DNA of 64,000 bases, taken from positions 1 to 64,000 of the forward strand of contig CAOKRG010000009.1 of NCBI GenBank assembly GCA_948471095.1. Direction: 5' to 3'. A program made the position numbers and the translations under genes. The notes below the pieces were generated by a model. It was not told the origin of the DNA, did no database searches, and was given only the letters and a program-made list of their open reading frames with translations. Source of the DNA: an uncultured Oscillospiraceae bacterium (GTDB lineage Bacteria > Bacillota > Clostridia > Oscillospirales > Acutalibacteraceae). Shown one piece after another: positions 7,586-16,781 of the stretch. Position 1 is the stretch's first letter; each line of letters opens with the position of its first letter.

Positions 7586-8218
7586 ATGAAAAGGTCAATT
7601 ATTTCGACCGTATGCAGCATGGTTCTTGCTTCCTCGCTCATTGTGAGTGCAGGTGCTGTATGTGTTCCCTCCGAGCAGGGGCCAGTGGAGAGGCCCGGCA
7701 TCATTTTGTCCAAAGAGGACGGCGCCCCATCCCTGCCAATAGACAGTAGTCCCGAGGTGGGCGTGGACAATGGATATGCCGCTTCTACGGAGGAAGCCGC
7801 ACCTACAGCTGATGGTACGATTTTGGAGGAAGAAGTAACCGACGAGGAGATGGATAGGGTCTTGAAGGAGGACTTGGCCCGGTCCAGCACTAAGCTTTGG
7901 AATAACATCACGTTGTCCGGCGATTCCCTCAGTAAGGCGATCCCCTTGGAAAACGGGAACCACTACTTTAAGGTATGGGTGAAAAACAGCGGGACCCAGA
8001 ATATTATCATCACATTCACCTCCGGCTCTCCTACTGGCCCCACGCTTACCACTGGGATCAAAACTCTTGCTCCTGGAAAGTCCATGAGCTACTACACAGC
8101 AGAACATCAGCCTCTATACGGTAGCCTCTACTATGCGAACTTCACCAGCGGCAAGGCCGATATGGCAGGCGTGGCCGCCTGCCGTGTGGCTTCTACTTAT
8201 GCGGAACTAGACCTGTAA
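7586..8218 (+). CDS. Secreted protein of unknown function
   Basis: Start at ATG 7586, nine bases after AAGGAG. The 210-residue product has a signal peptide (MKRSIISTVCSMVLASSLIV, cleavage likely after SAGA), an acidic Pro/Glu-rich linker (about 28-95, with ILEEEVTDEEMDRVLKEDLA) and a C-terminal beta-rich domain (about 105-210; VWVKNSGTQNIIITF, TLAPGKSMSYY). The C-terminal part looks like a small beta-sandwich that could bind a surface ligand. I do not recognise the family. Codon use is less G+C-rich than its neighbours, suggesting a more recent arrival. It has its own promoter and terminator. Confidence 0.75.
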   Translation: MKRSIISTVCSMVLASSLIVSAGAVCVPSEQGPVERPGIILSKEDGAPSLPIDSSPEVGVDNGYAASTEEAAPTADGTILEEEVTDEEMDRVLKEDLARSSTKLWNNITLSGDSLSKAIPLENGNHYFKVWVKNSGTQNIIITFTSGSPTGPTLTTGIKTLAPGKSMSYYTAEHQPLYGSLYYANFTSGKADMAGVAACRVASTYAELDL

Positions 8219-8247
8219 GCCGCCATTCCCATTTATAATAAGAACCC

Positions 8248-8284
8248 CCGGCCCTCTCCGTTCCCGGACGGAGGGGGCTTTTCG
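8248..8284 (+). terminator. Rho-independent terminator after the secreted protein gene
   Basis: GCCCTCTCCGT at 8251-8261 pairs with ACGGAGGGGGC at 8268-8278, followed by TTTT. Confidence 0.88.
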
Positions 8285-8423
8285 CGGCCCCGCATCCTTA
8301 CAAAACCGTAAGGCGGAGACAGGGATTTTAAAGAATTCCCGTAAGATTTTCGAAAGGTTCGGCTGGTATCATAAGGCCATACCAAAGAAGAACCCGGCCC
8401 GCCGGGACGAAAGGAGCCCCCTT

Positions 8424-9149
8424 ATGAAAAAGAAACGCTGTGGAAAAATCATCCGCCGGACGCTGCTGGCCCTGGTCCTGCTGTGCGTCTGCGCCTCCGG
8501 GGCCCTGACCCTGCGGGGCTACAGCCTCTACACCGGCGCGCTGGCCGCAAAGCCGGTTTCCAAGGCCGTGAAGGAGGTCCGGGACCAGCCGGGCTTCACC
8601 CCCCTGGAAGACCTGCCCGAAACCTACGCCCAGGCTGTCCTGGCCGTGGAGGACCACCGCTTCTATGAGCACGGCGGCGTGGACTTCCTGGCCATCGGCC
8701 GGGCGGCGCTGCACGACCTGCAGGCCATGGCCCTGGTGGAGGGCGGCAGCACCATCACCCAGCAGCTGGCCAAAAACCTGTACTTTACCCAGGAGAAGGA
8801 ATTCACCCGGAAGATCGCCGAGGTCTTTATGGCCTGGAAGCTGGAAAGCCAGCTCGCGAAGGACGAGATTTTGGAGCTGTACGTCAACAGCATCTACTTT
8901 GGCAGCGGCTGCTACACGGTGGGCGACGCCTGCCGGGAATATTTTGATAAGGAGCCCGCCCAGATGGACGACTATGAGGCCACCCTGCTGGCGGGCGTCC
9001 CCAACGCGCCCTCTGTATACGACCTAAACGAAAACCCGGGCCTGGCCCGCCAGCGGCAGAAGCAGGTGCTGGGGCTGATGGTGAAGCACGCCGGCCTGGA
9101 CCCCAGCCAGGCGGAGGACATTCTGGCCTGCGCGGCCCCCGCGGCCTGA
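8424..9149 (+). CDS. Monofunctional peptidoglycan glycosyltransferase (GT51)
   Basis: A 241-residue membrane-anchored GT51 enzyme that polymerises lipid II into glycan strands at the outer face of the membrane. One N-terminal transmembrane helix (about 11-30, TLLALVLLCVCASGALTL) is followed by the GT51 domain. Motif 1 AVEDHRFYEHGG holds the catalytic Glu76; motif 2 is GGSTITQQLAKNLYF; motif 3 lies around RKIAEVFMAWKLE; motif 4 is ILELYVNSIYFG. There is no transpeptidase domain, so it is an MtgA-type enzyme rather than a class A PBP. GGAG precedes ATG 8424 by a short spacer. The next gene starts 14 bases after its stop, so the two may be co-transcribed. Confidence 0.92.
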   Translation: MKKKRCGKIIRRTLLALVLLCVCASGALTLRGYSLYTGALAAKPVSKAVKEVRDQPGFTPLEDLPETYAQAVLAVEDHRFYEHGGVDFLAIGRAALHDLQAMALVEGGSTITQQLAKNLYFTQEKEFTRKIAEVFMAWKLESQLAKDEILELYVNSIYFGSGCYTVGDACREYFDKEPAQMDDYEATLLAGVPNAPSVYDLNENPGLARQRQKQVLGLMVKHAGLDPSQAEDILACAAPAA

Positions 9150-9163
9150 AAGGTGGAACCCAC

Positions 9164-10120
9164 ATGCAGGAAGTACTGATGGAGCAGCTGAGGAAGATTA
9201 CCGCCGAGGAGGAAAAGCTTCTGGAAGGCGGACAGGTGGAGCGGGAGCGGTATGCCCCGCCAGGGGACTTTACCGTTGACAGCGGCAGGCTGCTGGCAAG
9301 GGGGCAGCTCATCGCCATGCGCCCCCACACCCGGTTTGCGGCCTTTCCCGAGCATACCCACAATTATGTGGAAATTATGTATATGTGCCAGGGCAGCACC
9401 CGCCACCGGGTCAACGGGGGCCCGCCCCTGACCCTGGGGGCCGGGGAGCTGCTCTTTCTCAACCAACACGCCCGCCACCGGGTGGAGCGGGCCGGAAGAG
9501 AGGATATCGGCGTAAATTTTATCGTCCTGCCCCAGTTTTTCGACTATGCCCTGCAAATGACCGGCACGGGCAACGTGCTGGCCAGGTTTCTGTTAGACGG
9601 CCTGCGCAAAAGCGGCGGGGGCCTCAGCTGGCTGCATTTTCAAACGGCAGGGCGCGTGGCGGTGCAGAACCTGGTGGAAAACCTGCTGTGGGACCTGGCC
9701 TTTCCCGGCCGGGGCGGAAGCCGGGTGAACCAGGCCACCATGGGCCTGCTGCTCCTTCAGCTGCTGGAGGAGCTGGACGGCCTGGAAGACCCGGAAAACA
9801 GCGGGCCGGTTCTGGCGGCCCTGCGGGAGGTGGAGGAAAACTACCGGGACGCGGACCTGACCCGGCTGGCGGGGGAGCTCCATGTGTCCCTGCCCTATTT
9901 GAGCCACGCCATTCGGGGCTCCACCGGGAAGACCTTTAAGGAGCTGCTGCTGGAAAAGCGCTTGGAGCGGGCCCGGGAGCTGCTGGAGGGGACCTCCCTG
10001 CCCATCGACAGCATTATCGACGCGGTGGGCTATGACAACACCAGCTATTTCTACCGGAAGTTCCGGGCCCGGTACGGGGCCTCCCCCAAGGACTGGCGGC
10101 GGAGCCGGAACTGCCAGTGA
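9164..10120 (+). CDS. AraC-family transcriptional regulator with cupin sensor
   Basis: A 318-residue regulator. Residues about 45-135 form a cupin-like sensor (PEHTHNYVEIMYMCQGSTRH, then LTLGAGELLFLN), and 215-315 an AraC DNA-binding domain with two helix-turn-helix motifs (LTRLAGELHVSLPYLSHAIR and SIIDAVGYDNTSYFYRKFRA). Such regulators usually sense a sugar and activate uptake or glycosidase genes, but no sugar operon is adjacent; the partner upstream is a cell-wall glycosyltransferase. GGTGG lies 7 bases before ATG 9164. It ends in a strong terminator. Confidence 0.92.
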   Translation: MQEVLMEQLRKITAEEEKLLEGGQVERERYAPPGDFTVDSGRLLARGQLIAMRPHTRFAAFPEHTHNYVEIMYMCQGSTRHRVNGGPPLTLGAGELLFLNQHARHRVERAGREDIGVNFIVLPQFFDYALQMTGTGNVLARFLLDGLRKSGGGLSWLHFQTAGRVAVQNLVENLLWDLAFPGRGGSRVNQATMGLLLLQLLEELDGLEDPENSGPVLAALREVEENYRDADLTRLAGELHVSLPYLSHAIRGSTGKTFKELLLEKRLERARELLEGTSLPIDSIIDAVGYDNTSYFYRKFRARYGASPKDWRRSRNCQ

Positions 10121-10158
10121 AAAAGACCGCCGGGGCAGACGCTCCAGGCGGTCTTTTT
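10120..10158 (+). terminator. Rho-independent terminator after the AraC gene
   Basis: AAAAAGACCGCC at 10120-10131 pairs with GGCGGTCTTTTT at 10147-10158, overlapping the gene's stop codon by one base. Confidence 0.92.
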
Positions 10159-10230
10159 CGAAGTCCTTTCAGAAAACCTCTTGCGAAATTGATGGCGTAC
10201 GGCAAATTCGCGGTCCAGGAGCTTACAACA

Positions 10231-10308
10231 TTCGCTCCGCGAAGTTGACATTCGCTCCGCGAAGTTGACGTTCGCTCCGCGAAGTTGACGTTCGCTCCGC
10301 GAAGCTGG
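10231..10308. repeat. Four tandem copies of a 20-bp hairpin unit
   Basis: Units begin at 10231, 10251, 10271 and 10291. The unit is TTCGCTCCGCGAAGTTGACR; the last copy is incomplete and changes to GCTGGC. Each unit contains TTCGC-TCC-GCGAA, a five-base-pair hairpin. Single relatives of the unit (for example GACTTCGCGTAGCGAACGTC at 10331-10350) occur in other spacers, so the tandem array seems to be an expansion of one module. Confidence 0.9.
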
Positions 10309-10552
10309 CACCTGGCAGGGTGTGGGGTGACTTCGCGTAGCGAACGTCATGAGCCCCACGACCTTGCCGCAGGGTGAGCGTCTGCCAGCAAGCTGCGAAC
10401 ATGAGTTGGCGAAGCCAACTCAACCGAAGCGGCAGCTGAGACCGCGCCTTTTGCGCCCGGAGGCCATCATTTACTCAACATAAATCTTTTTTCGCGAGAG
10501 ATCTATTTTATAAAATCGGACAAGGAGGCGTTCCGGGGATTTCAAGCAGCCT
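10309..10552. repeat. Intergenic repeat block downstream of the tandem array
   Basis: It carries CACCTGGCAGGGTGTGGGG, a GACTTCGCG/CGAACGTC hairpin, CGCAGGGTGAGCGTCTGCCA and a GTTGGCGAAGCCAACTC hairpin, then an A+T-richer stretch (10470-10520). No gene is apparent. Confidence 0.6.
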
Positions 10553-11197
10553 CTAGCGCCACAGCGCGGCGGAGATTAGGTACAGCGCCGCCCAGTAGAG
10601 CAGCATCACCGGCTTCTGCCACTTAGGGTCCAGGCCGGAAAGCTCCCCCTTGGCCACCATCATGTCGGAGACGAAGAAGCACAGCGTCCCCGCCGCCAGG
10701 GGCCAGTACTCCGCCCCCGCCGTAAAGGGCAGCGCCAGCCCCAAAGCCAGGGAGGCCCCCAGCAGGGCCGGGTACAGGCAGAAGGGGACCAGCAGCTTTC
10801 CCAGCTTGGGCAGCTCCCGCCGGAAGAGCAGCGCCGCCGCCCCATAGGCCAAGGCCCACAGCAGGACGCTCCACCCCGTGACCGGGGCCAGGCCCCACAG
10901 CCATAGAATCAGGCAGAAATGGGCCGCGCCGAACACCAGCATCCCCGGCACGAACCAGAGCTCCAAAAGAGCGTCCGCCGCGGTACACAGGGCGAAGAAC
11001 CAGAAAACCGGCTCCTCCAGGGGATTTGCGCCCTTTTGCACAAGGGCCGGTACCGCCGAGGCCACGGCCAGAAAGCTCCCGGCGCACTTGGCGGCCAGGC
11101 TTTCCCGGCTCAGCCCCGCCCGCCGCAGAATGAAGTACAGGGCGAACTGCGTCCCCCAAAGGGGCAGGGCCAGCAGGGAGTACAGGCCGAAGCTCAT
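10553..11197 (-). CDS. YhhN-family membrane protein (lysoplasmalogenase-like)
   Basis: Start chosen at ATG 11197, which overlaps the kbl stop as ATGA and has GGAG eight bases upstream. The 214-residue product is almost entirely hydrophobic with about seven to eight transmembrane segments, and has the family's spaced acidic residues in membrane helices ([24 protein letters not shown]). YhhN/TMEM86 proteins hydrolyse the vinyl-ether bond of lysoplasmalogens; anaerobic Clostridia make plasmalogens, so the role is plausible but inferred. It is translationally coupled to kbl, though no link in function is obvious. Confidence 0.75.
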   Translation of the reverse strand: MSFGLYSLLALPLWGTQFALYFILRRAGLSRESLAAKCAGSFLAVASAVPALVQKGANPLEEPVFWFFALCTAADALLELWFVPGMLVFGAAHFCLILWLWGLAPVTGWSVLLWALAYGAAALLFRRELPKLGKLLVPFCLYPALLGASLALGLALPFTAGAEYWPLAAGTLCFFVSDMMVAKGELSGLDPKWQKPVMLLYWAALYLISAALWR

Positions 11198-12390
11198 GCT
11201 TCCAACTCCGCCCGGACCTGCTTGAAGCACTCCACCGCGAAGGCCACGTCCTCCTTGGTGTGGCTGGCGCAGACCTGGGTGCGGATGCGGGCCCGGCCCT
11301 TGGGCACCACCGGGTAGGAGAAGGCCACCACGTACACGCCCTTTTCCATCATCCGCTTGGCGTATTCCACGGCCAGCTTCTCGTCATAGAGCATCACCGG
11401 CACGCAGGGGTGGGTCCCGGGGATGATATCGAAGCCGTTTTCCACCAGCAGCTGCCGGTAGTAGGCGGTCACCTCTTCCAGGTGGTCCCGCAGGGCGGTG
11501 CTCTCCTCCAGCATGTTCAGCATCTCGATGCTGGCCCCGGCAATGGCGGGGGCCAAAGTGTTGGAGAACAGGTAGGGGCGGCTGCGCTGGCGCAGCAGGT
11601 CCACAATCTCCCGCCGCCCGCTGGTGTAGCCGCCGGAGGCCCCGCCCAGGGCCTTGCCCAAAGTGCCGGTGATGATGTCCACCCGGCCTTCCACGCCGCA
11701 GTGCTCCGGGGTGCCCCGGCCCGTCTTGCCCACAAAGCCCACGGCGTGGCTGTCGTCCACCATGACTAAAGCGTTGTACTGGTCGGCCAGGTCGCACACG
11801 CCCTTCAGGTTGCAGATGATGCCGTCCATGGAGAACACGCCGTCCGTGGCGATCAGCTTGATGCGGGCCCCGGCCTCGTCCGCAGCCTTTAGCTGGGCCT
11901 CCAGATCGGCCATGTCGTTGTTCTTATAACGGTAGCGCTTGGCCTTGCACAGGCGCACGCCGTCAATGATGGAGGCATGGTTCAGCTCATCGCTGATTAC
12001 CGCGTCCTCCGCGGTCAGCAGGGTTTCAAACAGCCCGCCGTTGGCATCGAAGCAGGAGGAATAGAGGATGGTGTCGTCCGTGCCCAAAAAGCCGGAAATC
12101 TTCTGCTCCAGGGTCTTGTGGATGTCCTGGGTGCCGCAGATAAACCGCACGGAGGCCAGCCCATACCCTTTCTCGTCATAGGTCCTCTTTGCCGCCTCGA
12201 TGAGCCGGGGATTGTTGCCCAGCCCCAGGTAATTGTTGGCGCACATGCACAAAAGCTCCCGGCCGTCCTCCATCTTCACCCGGGCCCCCTGGGGCGAGAC
12301 AAAGGGCGCCTCCCCCTTAAAAAGCCCGGCCTCCCGAATGTTCTCTACTTCCTTCGCGTAAATCTCTAAAATATCATTTTTTCTAGCCAT
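11194..12390 (-). CDS. kbl: Glycine C-acetyltransferase (2-amino-3-ketobutyrate CoA ligase)
   Basis: A 398-residue PLP enzyme of the alpha-oxoamine synthase family, the usual length for Kbl. It splits 2-amino-3-oxobutanoate with CoA to glycine and acetyl-CoA, the second step of threonine catabolism. K246 in [14 protein letters not shown] is the PLP lysine; [19 protein letters not shown] holds the cofactor-binding Asp and His; [12 protein letters not shown] is the substrate-binding N-terminal motif. The tdh gene for the first step lies about 300 bases upstream on the same strand. AGGAGG precedes ATG 12390. Confidence 0.96.
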   Translation of the reverse strand: MARKNDILEIYAKEVENIREAGLFKGEAPFVSPQGARVKMEDGRELLCMCANNYLGLGNNPRLIEAAKRTYDEKGYGLASVRFICGTQDIHKTLEQKISGFLGTDDTILYSSCFDANGGLFETLLTAEDAVISDELNHASIIDGVRLCKAKRYRYKNNDMADLEAQLKAADEAGARIKLIATDGVFSMDGIICNLKGVCDLADQYNALVMVDDSHAVGFVGKTGRGTPEHCGVEGRVDIITGTLGKALGGASGGYTSGRREIVDLLRQRSRPYLFSNTLAPAIAGASIEMLNMLEESTALRDHLEEVTAYYRQLLVENGFDIIPGTHPCVPVMLYDEKLAVEYAKRMMEKGVYVVAFSYPVVPKGRARIRTQVCASHTKEDVAFAVECFKQVRAELEA

Positions 12391-12687
12391 AGCAAAATCC
12401 TCCTAAAACAAAAATTACCTTGCAAACTAATTGGCCTCTTGCAAAAATAAATTTTTGACTAATAAAAGGCCTCCGGACCAAAGGGCGGTCCTGCGGCAAG
12501 ACCTTGGGGCGCTGCCCCAAACCCTGCCAGGGGCCTAACGCCCCTGGACCGCGCAATATTTCTTTCTGTTCAATTTCGAGGTAATCATAAGCCAGCGGTC
12601 CAAACAAAACAATTTCGTCGTTAAAGTTTTCGTCCACCTTTTTCAAAAGGTGGTGGGGTTTGGGGCAACGCCCCAAGGTCTTAAAAG
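12391..12687. repeat. Intergenic hairpin repeat between tdh and kbl
   Basis: The block holds GGCCTCCGG, the hairpin TTGGGGC-GCT-GCCCCAA (12504-12520), CCAGGGGCCTAACGCCCCTGG (12527-12547), the box GTCCACCTTTTTCAAAAGGT (12632-12651) and a second hairpin TTGGGGC-AAC-GCCCCAA (12660-12676) in the opposite orientation. The two halves are related and inverted, so the whole spacer can fold on itself. It may act on transcription between tdh and kbl. Confidence 0.75.
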
Positions 12688-13740
12688 CTACCCGTTAACA
12701 CTCGCCCAATCCAGCACCACCTTGCCGGACTGGCCGGAAATCATGGCCTCGAAGCCCTTTTCATAGTCCCGGATGTCAAAGCGGTGGGTGATCACCGGGG
12801 CAATGTCCAGCCCTGCCTGGATCATGGTGGTCATCTTGTACCAGGTGTCCCAGACCTTGCGGCCATAGATGCCCCGCAGGTTCAGGCCGTTGAAGATCAC
12901 GGTCTCCAGGTCCACTACCGCGTCGGTGCGCTGCAAGCCCAGAAGGGCGATCTTCCCGCCGTGCTTCATGTTGTGGATCATATCGGAAAGCCCGGCCCCG
13001 CTGCCGGACATCTCCATGCCCACGTCAAAGCCCTCGGTCATGCCCACGGCCTTCGTCACCTCGGTCAGGCTCTGGCTCTTGAGGTTGACGGTCTCGGTGG
13101 CCCCCAGCTTTTTGGCCAGGTCCAGGCGGTAGTCGTTCATATCGGTCACAATCACATGCCGCGCCCCGGAGAACTTGGCAATGGCTGCCGCCATAATGCC
13201 GATGGGCCCCGCGCCGGTGATGAGCACGTCCTCTCCCAGCACATCGTAAGAGAGGGCGGTGTGGGTGGCGTTGCCCAGGGGGTCGAAAATGGCGTAGAGC
13301 TCTTCGGGCACATTGGGGTTGCAGGGCCACACATTGGAGGCGGGGATCACCAGGTATTCCGCGAAAGCGCCGTTGCGGTTCACGCCCACGCCCTTGGCCT
13401 CCTTGCAGTTTTCCTTGTGGCCTTCCAGGCAGTTGCGGCACTTGCCGCAGGTGATGTGCCCCTCGCCAGAGACCAGGTCGCCGGGGTGGAAGCCCTCCAC
13501 GCCGGGGCCCACCTCCACCACCTCGCCCACATACTCGTGGCCCGCCGTCAGGCCCACGGGGATGGTGTGCTGGGCCCAGTCGTTCCACTGGTAGATGTGC
13601 ACGTCCGTGCCGCAGATGGCGGTCTTTCGAATCTTGATCTTCACGTCGTTGGGCCCCAGCCGGGGGATGGGGACCCGCTTCATCCACAGGCCCTCCTCTG
13701 GCTTCTCTTTCACCAACGCCCACATTAACCCATCGTTCAT
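12688..13740 (-). CDS. tdh: L-threonine 3-dehydrogenase, zinc-dependent
   Basis: A 350-residue medium-chain dehydrogenase/reductase. Catalytic zinc ligands are C43 ([15 protein letters not shown]), H68 and E69 (TAGHEYVG); the structural zinc loop has C98, C101, C104 and C112 ([15 protein letters not shown]). The Rossmann NAD motif is [13 protein letters not shown] with D at the end of the second strand (VTDMNDYR). [10 protein letters not shown] is the signature that separates Tdh from sorbitol or alcohol dehydrogenases. It oxidises threonine to 2-amino-3-oxobutanoate, the substrate of the neighbouring Kbl. GAGG precedes ATG 13740, and a promoter lies at 13818-13846. Confidence 0.95.
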   Translation of the reverse strand: MNDGLMWALVKEKPEEGLWMKRVPIPRLGPNDVKIKIRKTAICGTDVHIYQWNDWAQHTIPVGLTAGHEYVGEVVEVGPGVEGFHPGDLVSGEGHITCGKCRNCLEGHKENCKEAKGVGVNRNGAFAEYLVIPASNVWPCNPNVPEELYAIFDPLGNATHTALSYDVLGEDVLITGAGPIGIMAAAIAKFSGARHVIVTDMNDYRLDLAKKLGATETVNLKSQSLTEVTKAVGMTEGFDVGMEMSGSGAGLSDMIHNMKHGGKIALLGLQRTDAVVDLETVIFNGLNLRGIYGRKVWDTWYKMTTMIQAGLDIAPVITHRFDIRDYEKGFEAMISGQSGKVVLDWASVNG

Positions 13741-13817
13741 GGCAATGTCCTCTTTTCCCTTGATTTTTCACAAAGCGGCGGAAAGATTTCTCTCAATCCG
13801 CTCATTTCTGTGCATCT

Positions 13818-13846
13818 AGTATAACGCAAAGCGCCGGGGTTTTCAA
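13818..13846 (-). promoter_or_regulatory. Sigma-A promoter of tdh
   Basis: Minus strand TTGAAA (13846-13841), 17-base spacer, TATACT (13823-13818), about 78 bases before the tdh start. Confidence 0.78.
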
Positions 13847-13917
13847 TGCTTATTTCTGTATTTTTTTACATCTTTGCGGCTTCCCTCCCGCGTCCTCCCC
13901 GCGCCCCCAAAACAAAG

Positions 13918-13952
13918 AAAGCCCGTGCTCTTTAGCACAGGCTTTCCCGTTA
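13918..13952 (-). terminator. Terminator of the decarboxylase operon
   Basis: On the minus strand AAAGCCTGTGCT pairs with AGCACGGGCTTT around an AAAG loop, with a T-rich distal arm (TTTCTTTG). It lies about 30 bases after the alpha-subunit stop and before the tdh promoter. Confidence 0.85.
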
Positions 13953-13983
13953 TTTTATATTTTACCTCAACGCAGACCAGCGC

Positions 13984-15456
13984 TTAGAAGTTGCCGCCGG
14001 TCAGGTCCTCCACCACCAAAGTGCGGGGAGAATTGTCATTGGCCGGGGCAGCCGCCGCAGGGGCGGGCGCGGCCGCAGGGGCCGCTGCCGGTGCGGCAGC
14101 GGCTTCCCGCTTCTCGGGGTGGTCCCGCCAGTCGAAGAACTTGCTGGCCACCTGGGGGAACAGGGCGTAGCTCAGGGTGTCCTCTTCGCAGTGGCCCAGG
14201 CCCTTCTCCTTGCACTCGGCCCGCAGCTTCTCCATCTCGGGCTCCAGGAGGTCGGCGGGGCGGCAGGTGATGACCTCGTCATTGCCGATGCACTTCTTGC
14301 GCACTTCCTCGTTGACCGTACCGGGCAGATTGCCGTACTCGCCCCGGAGCAGGCCCTTGGACTCCTTGGAGACCATCTTGTACCGCTCGCCGGAGAGCAC
14401 GTTCAGCACTGCCTGGGAGCCCACGATCTGGCTGGTGGGGGTCACCAGGGGCGGGTAGCCGAAGTCCTCGCGGACCCGGGGCACCTCGGCCAGCACGTCG
14501 TAATACTTGTCCTCGGCGTTGGCCTGTTTCAGCTGGCTGATCAGGTTGCTGAGCATACCGCCGGGCACCTGGTACAGCAGGGTGTTCACGTCCACCTTCA
14601 GCACCTTGGGGTTGATGTCCAGCTTCTCGGCCACGCCCCGGAAGTGGGCCGCGGCCTCGGAGAGCTTGTTCATGTCCAGGCCCGTGTCCCGGCTGGTGCC
14701 CTGCAGGGTAGCCACCATGGCCTCGGTAGCGGGCTGGCTGGTGCCGTTGGCCAGGGGGGAAAGGGCGCAGTCCACAATGTCCACGCCCGCCTGAGCAGCC
14801 ATAAGGTTGGTCATGTCGCCGGTGCCGGTGGTATTGTGGGTGTGCAGGTGAATGGGCACGCCCACGTTTTCCTTGAGCTTTTTCACCAGGGAGTAAGCGT
14901 CATAGGGCAGCAGCAGGTTTGCCATGTCCTTGATGCAGATGGAGTCGGCCCCCATCTTCTCCAGCTCCATGGAGAGCTTTACAAAGTAATCCTCGCTATG
15001 CACGGGGCTCTTGGTGTAGCTGATGGCCACTTCGGCCCAGCCGCCGTATTTCTTCACGCAGCTTACCGCCGCCTGGACGTTCCGGGGGTCGTTCAAAGCG
15101 TCGAAAATGCGGACCACGTCAATGCCGTTCTCAATGGACTTCTTCACGAACGCGTCTACCACGTCGTCGGCATAGTGGCGGTAGCCCAGCAGGTTCTGGC
15201 CCCGCAGCAGCATTTGCAGCTTTGTGTTGGGCAGGCCCTTTTTCAAGGTGCGCAGGCGCTCCCAGGGGTCCTCGTTCAAAAAGCGCATGCACACGTCAAA
15301 GGTTGCGCCGCCCCAGCACTCCAGGGACCAGTAGCCGATGCTGTCCAAAAGGGGCAGCACCTTCACCATGTCCTCCAGCTTCATGCGGGTAGCCGCCTGG
15401 GACTGGTGGGCGTCGCGCAAAATGGTGTCCATGATCTTAAGGGGATTCTTAGCCAT
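13984..15456 (-). CDS. oadA: Oxaloacetate decarboxylase-type alpha subunit (carboxyltransferase)
   Basis: A 490-residue carboxyltransferase of the OadA/pyruvate carboxylase B family. The TIM barrel has TILRDAHQS (Asp15 as a metal ligand), LLRGQNLLGYRHY, a KDMAN motif with Lys176 (carbamylated in relatives) and HLHTHNTTG (His205 and His207). The conserved C-terminal domain follows (PTSQIVGSQAVLNVL, EYGNLPG). The C-terminus is an Ala/Pro linker and ends NDNSPRTLVVEDLTGGNF with no biotin domain, unlike the roughly 600-residue OadA; the carrier is the separate gene at 16782. It transfers carboxyl from oxaloacetate (or a similar acid) to biotin, which the beta subunit then decarboxylates while exporting Na+. 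GGAGG precedes the ATG. Substrate is inferred. Confidence 0.9.
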   Translation of the reverse strand: MAKNPLKIMDTILRDAHQSQAATRMKLEDMVKVLPLLDSIGYWSLECWGGATFDVCMRFLNEDPWERLRTLKKGLPNTKLQMLLRGQNLLGYRHYADDVVDAFVKKSIENGIDVVRIFDALNDPRNVQAAVSCVKKYGGWAEVAISYTKSPVHSEDYFVKLSMELEKMGADSICIKDMANLLLPYDAYSLVKKLKENVGVPIHLHTHNTTGTGDMTNLMAAQAGVDIVDCALSPLANGTSQPATEAMVATLQGTSRDTGLDMNKLSEAAAHFRGVAEKLDINPKVLKVDVNTLLYQVPGGMLSNLISQLKQANAEDKYYDVLAEVPRVREDFGYPPLVTPTSQIVGSQAVLNVLSGERYKMVSKESKGLLRGEYGNLPGTVNEEVRKKCIGNDEVITCRPADLLEPEMEKLRAECKEKGLGHCEEDTLSYALFPQVASKFFDWRDHPEKREAAAAPAAAPAAAPAPAAAAPANDNSPRTLVVEDLTGGNF

Positions 15457-15477
15457 AATTTACCATATGCCTCCTTC

Positions 15478-16644
15478 TCAACCGAATAGTGCCATCAGCA
15501 CGCCAGCCGCCACGGCGGAGCCGATTACGCCCGCCACATTGGGGCCCATGGCGTGCATCAGCAGGAAATTGGAGGGGTCCTCCTTCTGCCCTACCACCTG
15601 GGACACACGGGCGGCCATGGGCACGGCGGATACGCCGGCGGAGCCGATCAGCGGATTGACCTTCTCCTTGCTGAACACGTTCATCAGCTTGGCCAGCAAC
15701 ACGCCGCCGGCAGTGCCCAGGCCAAAGGCGATCACGCCCATGCCTAGAATCAGCAAGGTGTCCCGCTTCAGGAAGTTGCCCGCCGTGGCGGTAGCGCCCA
15801 CAGAGATGCCCAGGAAGATGGTGACAATGTTCATCAGCTCGTTCTGGACGGTCTTATTGAGGCGCTCCACCACGCCGCACTCCTTCATCAGGTTACCCAG
15901 CATCAGGCAGCCCACCAGCGGGGCGGCAGAGGGCAGCATGAAGGACACGAAGATGGTGACGATGATGGGGAACAGGATCTTCTCGGTCTTAGAGACAGGC
16001 CGCAGCTGCTTCATCTTGATGCGGCGCTCCTCCTTGGTGGTGAGGGCTTTCATGATGGGCGGCTGGATGACCGGCACCAGGGCCATGTAGCTGTAAGCGG
16101 CCACGGCGATGGGCCCAAGCAGGTGGGGCGCCAGCCGCGCGGTGGTGTAGATGGCCGTGGGGCCGTCCGCGCCGCCGATGATGCCGATGGAGGCGGCCTC
16201 GGGGCCGGTGAAGATGGTGAGCCGGGCGGCAACGTAAGTAATGAAGATGCCCAGCTGGGCGGCCGCGCCCAGAAGCAGGGTCTTGGGGTTGGCGATCAGG
16301 GGGGCGAAGTCCGTGCCCGCGCCCACGCCCACGAAGATCAGGCAGGGGTAGATGCCCAGTTTCACGCCCAGGTACAGGTAGTCCAGCAGGCCGCCGTGGC
16401 CGGTGCCCAGCTCCTGCCAGTTGATCACGCCGTCAGCGAAATACTCGGCGTGGTACATGCCCGCGCCGGGCAGGTTGGTCAGCAGCATGCCGAAGGCGAT
16501 GGGCAGCAGCAGCAGCGGCTCGAATTTCTTAACGATGGCCAGATACAGCAGCACGCAGGAGATGGCGATCATCACCAGGTCCAGGGGCTCGCCGGCCACA
16601 ATGGCAAAGCCAGTGCTTTGCAGGAAGGTTTGAATTGCTTCCAT
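15478..16644 (-). CDS. oadB: Sodium ion-translocating decarboxylase beta subunit
   Basis: A 388-residue integral membrane protein of the OadB/GcdB/MmdB family. Segments that identify it are [13 protein letters not shown], which contains the membrane-buried Asp involved in Na+ binding, [20 protein letters not shown] and a C-terminal [19 protein letters not shown]. It decarboxylates carboxybiotin and pumps Na+ out of the cell. About ten membrane segments are visible. The gene ends 21 bases before the alpha subunit start and belongs to the same operon. The family serves oxaloacetate, methylmalonyl-CoA and glutaconyl-CoA decarboxylases; the alpha subunit next to it decides the call. Confidence 0.95.
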   Translation of the reverse strand: MEAIQTFLQSTGFAIVAGEPLDLVMIAISCVLLYLAIVKKFEPLLLLPIAFGMLLTNLPGAGMYHAEYFADGVINWQELGTGHGGLLDYLYLGVKLGIYPCLIFVGVGAGTDFAPLIANPKTLLLGAAAQLGIFITYVAARLTIFTGPEAASIGIIGGADGPTAIYTTARLAPHLLGPIAVAAYSYMALVPVIQPPIMKALTTKEERRIKMKQLRPVSKTEKILFPIIVTIFVSFMLPSAAPLVGCLMLGNLMKECGVVERLNKTVQNELMNIVTIFLGISVGATATAGNFLKRDTLLILGMGVIAFGLGTAGGVLLAKLMNVFSKEKVNPLIGSAGVSAVPMAARVSQVVGQKEDPSNFLLMHAMGPNVAGVIGSAVAAGVLMALFG

Positions 16645-16781
16645 TGGGTTACACTCCTTCTCAATATTTGGTCGGTCAAATCGCTCAACTTTGTAATTGC
16701 CTCACTTCATTAAAACCGGCAAAAGAATTTGAAAACCGATGGCTTTCAAATTCTTGGATCGCTTAACGAAGCGCGGCGAAG

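Noticed and set aside
10231..10308. Tandem repeat considered as a CRISPR array
   Set aside because: Units are directly adjacent without spacers and are hairpins of a dispersed family; no cas genes are near.
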